A stretch of 64,000 nucleotides of DNA from Polytrichum commune (Eukaryota; Streptophyta; Polytrichopsida; Polytrichales; Polytrichaceae): assembly GCA_950295325.1 (NCBI GenBank), contig OX485803.1, positions 6,574,001 to 6,638,000 of the forward strand, given 5' to 3'. A model generated the notes under the pieces. That model ran no database searches and had not been told where the DNA came from. It saw only the letters and a list, made by a program, of their open reading frames with translations. Of the stretch, positions 59,752 through 64,000 are shown one piece after another. Each line of letters begins with the position of its first letter. Positions within the stretch are counted from its first letter, which is position 1. A program made the translations under genes and the position numbers.

Positions 59752-61134
59752 GCTTTCTCAATCTTTTTTTAGCAGGAAGGTGGTGACCCTGGATCTTTGT
59801 AGCCCACTTTTATCTCTAGATTAATATCACTACTGTGACTCCCTTTAGTTGGTTGGGCAACAAGGAATTTCTCAACGAGTGCTTTGTATTGAAAGTGGGT
59901 TCCATGCTTTCAATTGGGAGCTATTAAGGGATTGAGAGTAGGTACATGAAATTTATCCAGCTCCAGTTCTGCCTTATGGGGTAAAGAATTAAATTGACAT
60001 ATAATCTTTGCACAACATATAATTGGCACTTTACTTCCAATGTGTGATGCAAGTTTCTCTACATAGCTGGTTCTGGATTTGTCATGTGTAATGCTGTTTG
60101 TGTTTCATTTTTTGATCCAAATGATTTGAGTGCCAGCAATTGCTCAAGGGATGGGCTTGGGAGAGGTGTTTGGTGTATCTGGATGAAATTTGCAAAGATA
60201 AAACTTTTTAAGCTGGTGATGCAACAATTGTGATGTTTAGCAGGTCATCAACAGCTGTATACTTCAATACATGCTTCAAAAAAGCAGTCCATTACCAGTT
60301 GTTTTATCTAGTATCAGAATATTGTCTGTTCACAGTTTGTTCTTTGTACTTTGTCAGAAATTGACTACAAAAGTTCGTCAGGAAATGGAAGATGCCTAAG
60401 AAAAATGGGTTCAAAAGCATTTAAACAATATCACCACAGAAAGTGGGTTTCAGTGTGATGGAAGTGATGCTGGATTTCGTACGAAGTATAAATTCCTGGT
60501 AATATATGCCGCTTGCAAACCCATTAGGTAGTAAATATACAGAAAGATGTGTACAATATTGCAAGAACCAAAAAACGTTCAGAACATTAGATGTCTAATT
60601 CAAATTTAAATACAGATCAACCTGAACAAATAAAGAAGAATGAAAAACTGGGGCACCTATCAACTCCCACCCTTGCAGTGTACAATCAGAGGTTCTATAA
60701 ACTAAACATGAAGGCCAACCAAGACAAGATAAACTGAAGACCTGCCAATGTATAGCAATAAAACATGTACCATAAAATACATAAGAGGCAAAATCTGTCA
60801 GACAGTATGTCAAATAATAAAAAAGTTTGATTGATCAGAGCTTATAAGAGCTCCATTATGAGAGGTTACAAGAAACCGATCCATACAATCAATACAAGTT
60901 ACCTCACTGACTGGCTTCTAAGAGTCTTTTGCAAATAAAGAACTGTTATTCACAGCAATGTGTGACCTACAAGACACTTGAGAATTGGGCATTGCAATCG
61001 CTCAACCAAATCGTGTACAGTGCCATCAAGACAGAATCCTTGTTGCTTCTATCAACTTCCTTTCGCAATTCACTACACATCAGACTTCTGTGGACGTGGC
61101 ACAAAAGAAATTTACATCTATCTAGGCAGCTGGA
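59752..61134. other. 3' UTRs of two convergent genes and intergenic DNA
   Basis: TRM7 ends at 59751 and the convergent microprotein gene ends at 61135. The stretch should contain both 3' UTRs. No other exon or RNA gene is recognised. Confidence 0.5.
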
Positions 61135-61314
61135 CTAAGACTTATCCTCAGGTTTTGAACCTGAGGGTTTACGATATTGCTCCTCAAAATGCTTAGCAAT
61201 AACCATGCCAGTGTTAACAAGGCCCGTGACGTTGGGAACATTATAATTCTGAGCCACGTATACACCAACCAAAGTACCCACTGTGAAGTGGAACGTACTT
61301 CTTATTAAACCCAT
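61135..61314 (-). CDS. DUF4535/STMP1-like short transmembrane mitochondrial protein, 59 residues
   Basis: An intact 59-residue frame starts MGLIRSTFHFTVG and contains VGVYVAQNYNVPNV, the hallmark of the DUF4535/STMP1 family (animal STMP1 has MYLAQNYDIPN at the same place). Residues about 8-24 form the single membrane-crossing segment; the tail (KHFEEQYRKPSGSKPEDKS) is charged. Family members sit in the inner mitochondrial membrane and associate with respiratory-chain complexes in animals; the plant role is not established. An acceptor (CTGCAG at 61316-61321) lies one base before the ATG, and a leader exon with donor TTTCAG|GTGAGT at 62087/62086 predicts a 771-bp 5'-UTR intron. It is too short for default gene-finding cut-offs, so it may be missed in automatic annotation. 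Confidence 0.87.
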   Translation of the reverse strand: MGLIRSTFHFTVGTLVGVYVAQNYNVPNVTGLVNTGMVIAKHFEEQYRKPSGSKPEDKS

Positions 61315-62086
61315 TCTGCAGCCTGGCTGTATACACTTGAATTCTTCCTTCTCTGCAGAGAAAGCCCTAATTCATGAGTAAATATGTGATTTCAACATCT
61401 ACAGTCTACGTACTTACAACAATCAAAGGTAGCCACAAAATACTGATACGCTCATTAAGAATTCACGATTACTCATGGAATTGCAGATGTCTTTCGCTCA
61501 ACAAGTTTCGTTTCTTTTCTCTGCCACTCTCAAATTGACATCTCAAATTCATAAAATCCAATTCTGTTGCTGCCTGCCTTCCATTTTCTTTGGACAATTC
61601 TTCTCACTGTAGTCTTCACCCACTCTTTTTTCTCAAATGAATCAACGAGAATTCGTGTGAGACGGTTACGAGGAAGGCCATAGAACAGAGATAATTTCGA
61701 TTCTAATAAACTGCAATCTGGCTCATCGTCCGATACTCAGCAGAGACATAACAGACATCTCAACGATTTCCTACACAAGGCAATAGGAAAACTTGGCATC
61801 CTCCGTCCGGTCATCTAAAAAACAGCGAAGCTCTAAGTGCCTTAACTCCATCCGGTTTCAAACTTTCTACTAAACGCTAAATTCATCAGATACTCGCACA
61901 TGACACCTCCTTCCAGGACACATAGAATTCGAGTAACAATAAATAATCTTAAGCAGACAGGAGCAGAGTATGCAACAAAAGCAAAAGAGAACGACTGATC
62001 GTGGAGATTTCGAGCTCTGCCTCTCTTTCAACTTGCGAAAACCTAAAAGTCTCGATCCAAATGGGTGGTGTAAGCAACGAACTCAC

Positions 62087-62229
62087 CTGAAACTAAGATA
62101 TGCAGCGTTGCCTAGCACTCCATGTGGGCGCCGTGATCGGAGTGCAGCGATGCCTCGAAATTCCTTCGCTCGCTGAATTACAGCAACTGATGTGAAGAGA
62201 AGAGATTGCAGTCTTCCGAATTAGGGTTT
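62087..62229 (-). promoter_or_regulatory. Leader exon and telo-box promoter of the STMP1-like gene
   Basis: On the minus strand a telo box AAACCCTAA (62221-62229) precedes a leader ending TTAGTTTCAG|GTGAGT. It shares CGAAGGAATTTCG (62156-62168) and GAGTGCTAGGCAACGCTGC (down to about 62102) followed by ATATCTT with the TRM7 leader exon. The leader assignment rests on the donor and the shared sequence only. Confidence 0.55.
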
Positions 62230-62299
62230 ACGGTGCCAGGTATGAGGGTCTCAAGAGTATCCTAGGTGCAGGTGCTTAGCTTGGGCCATACTAAGGTAA

Positions 62300-62645
62300 C
62301 CAGGTCTTAAATGGACACTTTTCTCTCTCTTCACCCACTTCCCGTACCATATGAAGCACACAATCAGCGCGAGATGATTAACAAATCCAAATCGTGCCCA
62401 TAGTCACTATCCTCATAATCATCGGAGCTCGTATGTATATTTTTAATTCATTGCCAAAGTGAAGATTTCTGAGCTATTAAATGATCATATAAGTCCCCCC
62501 TCCTCCATTATTTTGATTATTACGATTAGATTGAGCACGTAGTCCAATCTTTTTTTAACAAGTGTCTTTTTGGTGTCCGTTTTTAGATTCACATCCAAGT
62601 CTATAACACTTAAATATAGATGTTCATTTAAAATCAGACATTGAA
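62300..62645. repeat. Dispersed ~380-bp repeat, copy C
   Basis: Matches the copies at 25430 and 58314 in order: CACTTTTCTCTCTCTTCACC, CATCGGAGCTCGTATGTATA, GATCATATAAGTCCCCCC, GTAGTCCAATCTTTTTTTAA, TTTTGGTGTCCGTTTTTAGA. It lies directly upstream of the STMP1-like leader exon. TAAGGTAACC near its left end and AACCTTA at its right end are partly inverted. Confidence 0.78.
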
Positions 62646-62869
62646 TTAGGCACATGAACCTTATGGTGGGACCCCGGTGTCCCATAATGCACCGGTTCTC
62701 ACATAAAACCCATGTCGACATAAAAAATGGTCAGTTGAAGGCAATCAAAACAACGTTGAGCTTATCTCGACATCATGGACACAACGTGATGTTCGAAATT
62801 GGTTTTTATTTTCAATCACTGGCAACCACATATCCAATCATTAAAGAGGTTGCTGAACAACCAACCTCT

Positions 62870-63830
62870 ACGAATGCTTGCTCAAGAATGCTAGGATTGA
62901 CTTCTGGCCGGAATTTTTGGCATCAACAATCATCATGTTCTTCTTGGAGCGACCCATTTTGGCCTTGGGTGGACCAACAACTGGATCATCAATAATCACC
63001 ATCGTGGCAAATCACCTCGACCTATCTTTTCTTCGAGCGAGTTGGGGCTAGTGGTACCATATTGCTATGCTCCATGAACCCAATCGGAACTGCAGGGTAA
63101 TACGCGAGATACTCGGGTGGGATCAAGAAATATTTCTTTGATAGCAAGGCCAACTTCTTGGACGACATAATAGAGGCATCTATTGTATGTAAACGAATCC
63201 TAAGCGACTTGTTAGCCACTTCCTCTATAGTGTCAACCGTGGATCCGAATAGATCTCGTAGAATCAATGTTCGGATGATTTCAAAATTCTTCTTGATCAA
63301 CTGGATGTGGGCGACATCGGTGTACAGAGTTGAACTGAGATGCCTCATCCTGAGATGACCTTCATTGAATTCAGAAAAAACTTTGAATGTGTAGCAGGTA
63401 AGGCAGTTCTTTGAAGTATTTGGGTAGAATGGTGTCCCAACCAGTATAGAAAGGTCGACGAGAGTCACGATGATCGATGAAGGTGACAGCAATGGACTTG
63501 ATTTCATTGACAGTATTGACGATATCCATGGGCGTGTAGAAGTTGTTGCTCCTCCTTGTGTTGCAGCACCAGGCAACAGAATATCATGATCAGCTGTGAT
63601 TTGTTCTGCCCAACACAATTATCAAAGACACTATGCAACATCTTTGGCATTTGTTCTACCGTCTTGCAGGCTAAGAGTTTCATGTGGTACATAAACTGAA
63701 GGTTGCAAAGCGCATCAACATCCTTTCGTTGGGCTGGTTCATCGTAAAAAATGACTTCGTTGATGCCACTTAAGTATGTTAGAAATAGGGTAGTAACACA
63801 ACAAGTAAGACGCCAATCATACAATTAAGA
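62870..63830 (-). pseudogene. Decayed DUF7869-type transposase
   Basis: Minus-strand frames, from the right: KLLACKTVEQMPKMLHSVFD then NCVGQNKSQLIMIFCCLV, giving the D-N-C-x-G-Q-N-K motif typical of this family. In another frame follow YTPMDIVNTVNEIKSIAV and FYTGWDTILPKYFKELPY. In a third come EFNEGHLRMRHLSS and IPPEYLAYYPAVPIG, and finally MGRSKKNMMIVDAKNSG-like residues near 62900-62970. Order and motifs match one ancestral protein, but at least three frames are needed, so it is dead. Such transposase-like genes are numerous in some seed-free plants and animals; I infer the family from the motifs only. Confidence 0.65.
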
Positions 63831-64000
63831 TAAATATGAAACATTTTAAGTTGTCAACCAAGAATTTGGCGTGCATTAGACAATGTGTTAGTCCAATAAC
63901 ACAATAATTAGCACAAATATGGTAGCATTAGGCTAATAACACAACAATTAGGGTGTCAATTACACACTTAAGATAAAAATGAAACATTTAAGCATTTAAT
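63831..64000. other. Short AT-rich direct repeat at the right edge
   Basis: AAGATAAATATGAAACATTT (63828 onward) recurs as AAGATAAAAATGAAACATTT near the end, with AATAACACAATAATTAG and AATAACACAACAATTAG between. A duplication of about 140 bp, cut by the window end. Confidence 0.6.

Overview
The window is nuclear DNA of a land plant. Evidence: short plant-type exons with GT-AG introns, 5'-UTR introns, telo-box (AAACCCTAA) promoters, plant-specific protein families and plant-type MITEs (Stowaway, Tourist, CACTA). Decayed transposases such as the D-N-C-x-G-Q-N-K family at the right edge would fit a seed-free plant, but I cannot name the species.

Five protein genes can be supported, most of them joined exon by exon by hand with matching splice phases: (1) a WAC-DDT-WHIM chromatin-remodelling subunit on the minus strand at the left edge (115-3017, 3' end outside the window); (2) an 11-exon PHD-finger protein with a DLNLP (EAR-type) motif, minus strand, 9533-14026; (3) a four-exon molybdenum-cofactor-sulfurase-like PLP-fold protein, minus strand, 27791-30530, which lacks the expected PLP lysine; (4) a TRM7/FtsJ tRNA 2'-O-methyltransferase, plus strand, 58816-59751, with a 1.3-kb 5'-UTR intron; (5) a 59-residue DUF4535/STMP1-like mitochondrial microprotein, minus strand, 61135-61314, with a 5'-UTR intron ending one base before the ATG. 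Genes 4 and 5 converge, and their non-coding leader exons share sequence.

The rest is AT-rich and full of repeats. I could delimit, with target-site duplications (TSDs): a 1555-bp terminal-inverted-repeat element with an 8-bp TSD (18057-19611); two tRNA-derived SINEs with 12- and 14-bp TSDs; two CACTA-like MITEs with 3-bp TSDs; one Stowaway MITE; and three Tourist-like MITEs with TAA/TTA TSDs. Decayed coding elements are a PIF/Harbinger transposase with its Myb-like partner (42.4-43.8 kb), a Ty3/gypsy 3' end (23.7-24.2 kb) and a DUF7869-type transposase (62.9-63.8 kb). An unrecognised, broken minus-strand coding region lies at 19.6-23.3 kb.

The most striking structure is a 20-copy array of a 79/80-bp unit at 37711-39296 with a four-unit higher-order period. 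It appears to have grown from a single segment of a dispersed repeat that is still present once at 33.1-33.5 kb. Other tandem duplications are a near-identical 399-bp pair just upstream of the PHD gene, a 186-bp pair at 16.9-17.3 kb, and three ~160-bp units inside the TRM7 leader intron, the third of which is split by an insertion.

The genes do not form an obvious pathway. Two encode nuclear chromatin proteins, one acts in tRNA modification and one is probably mitochondrial.
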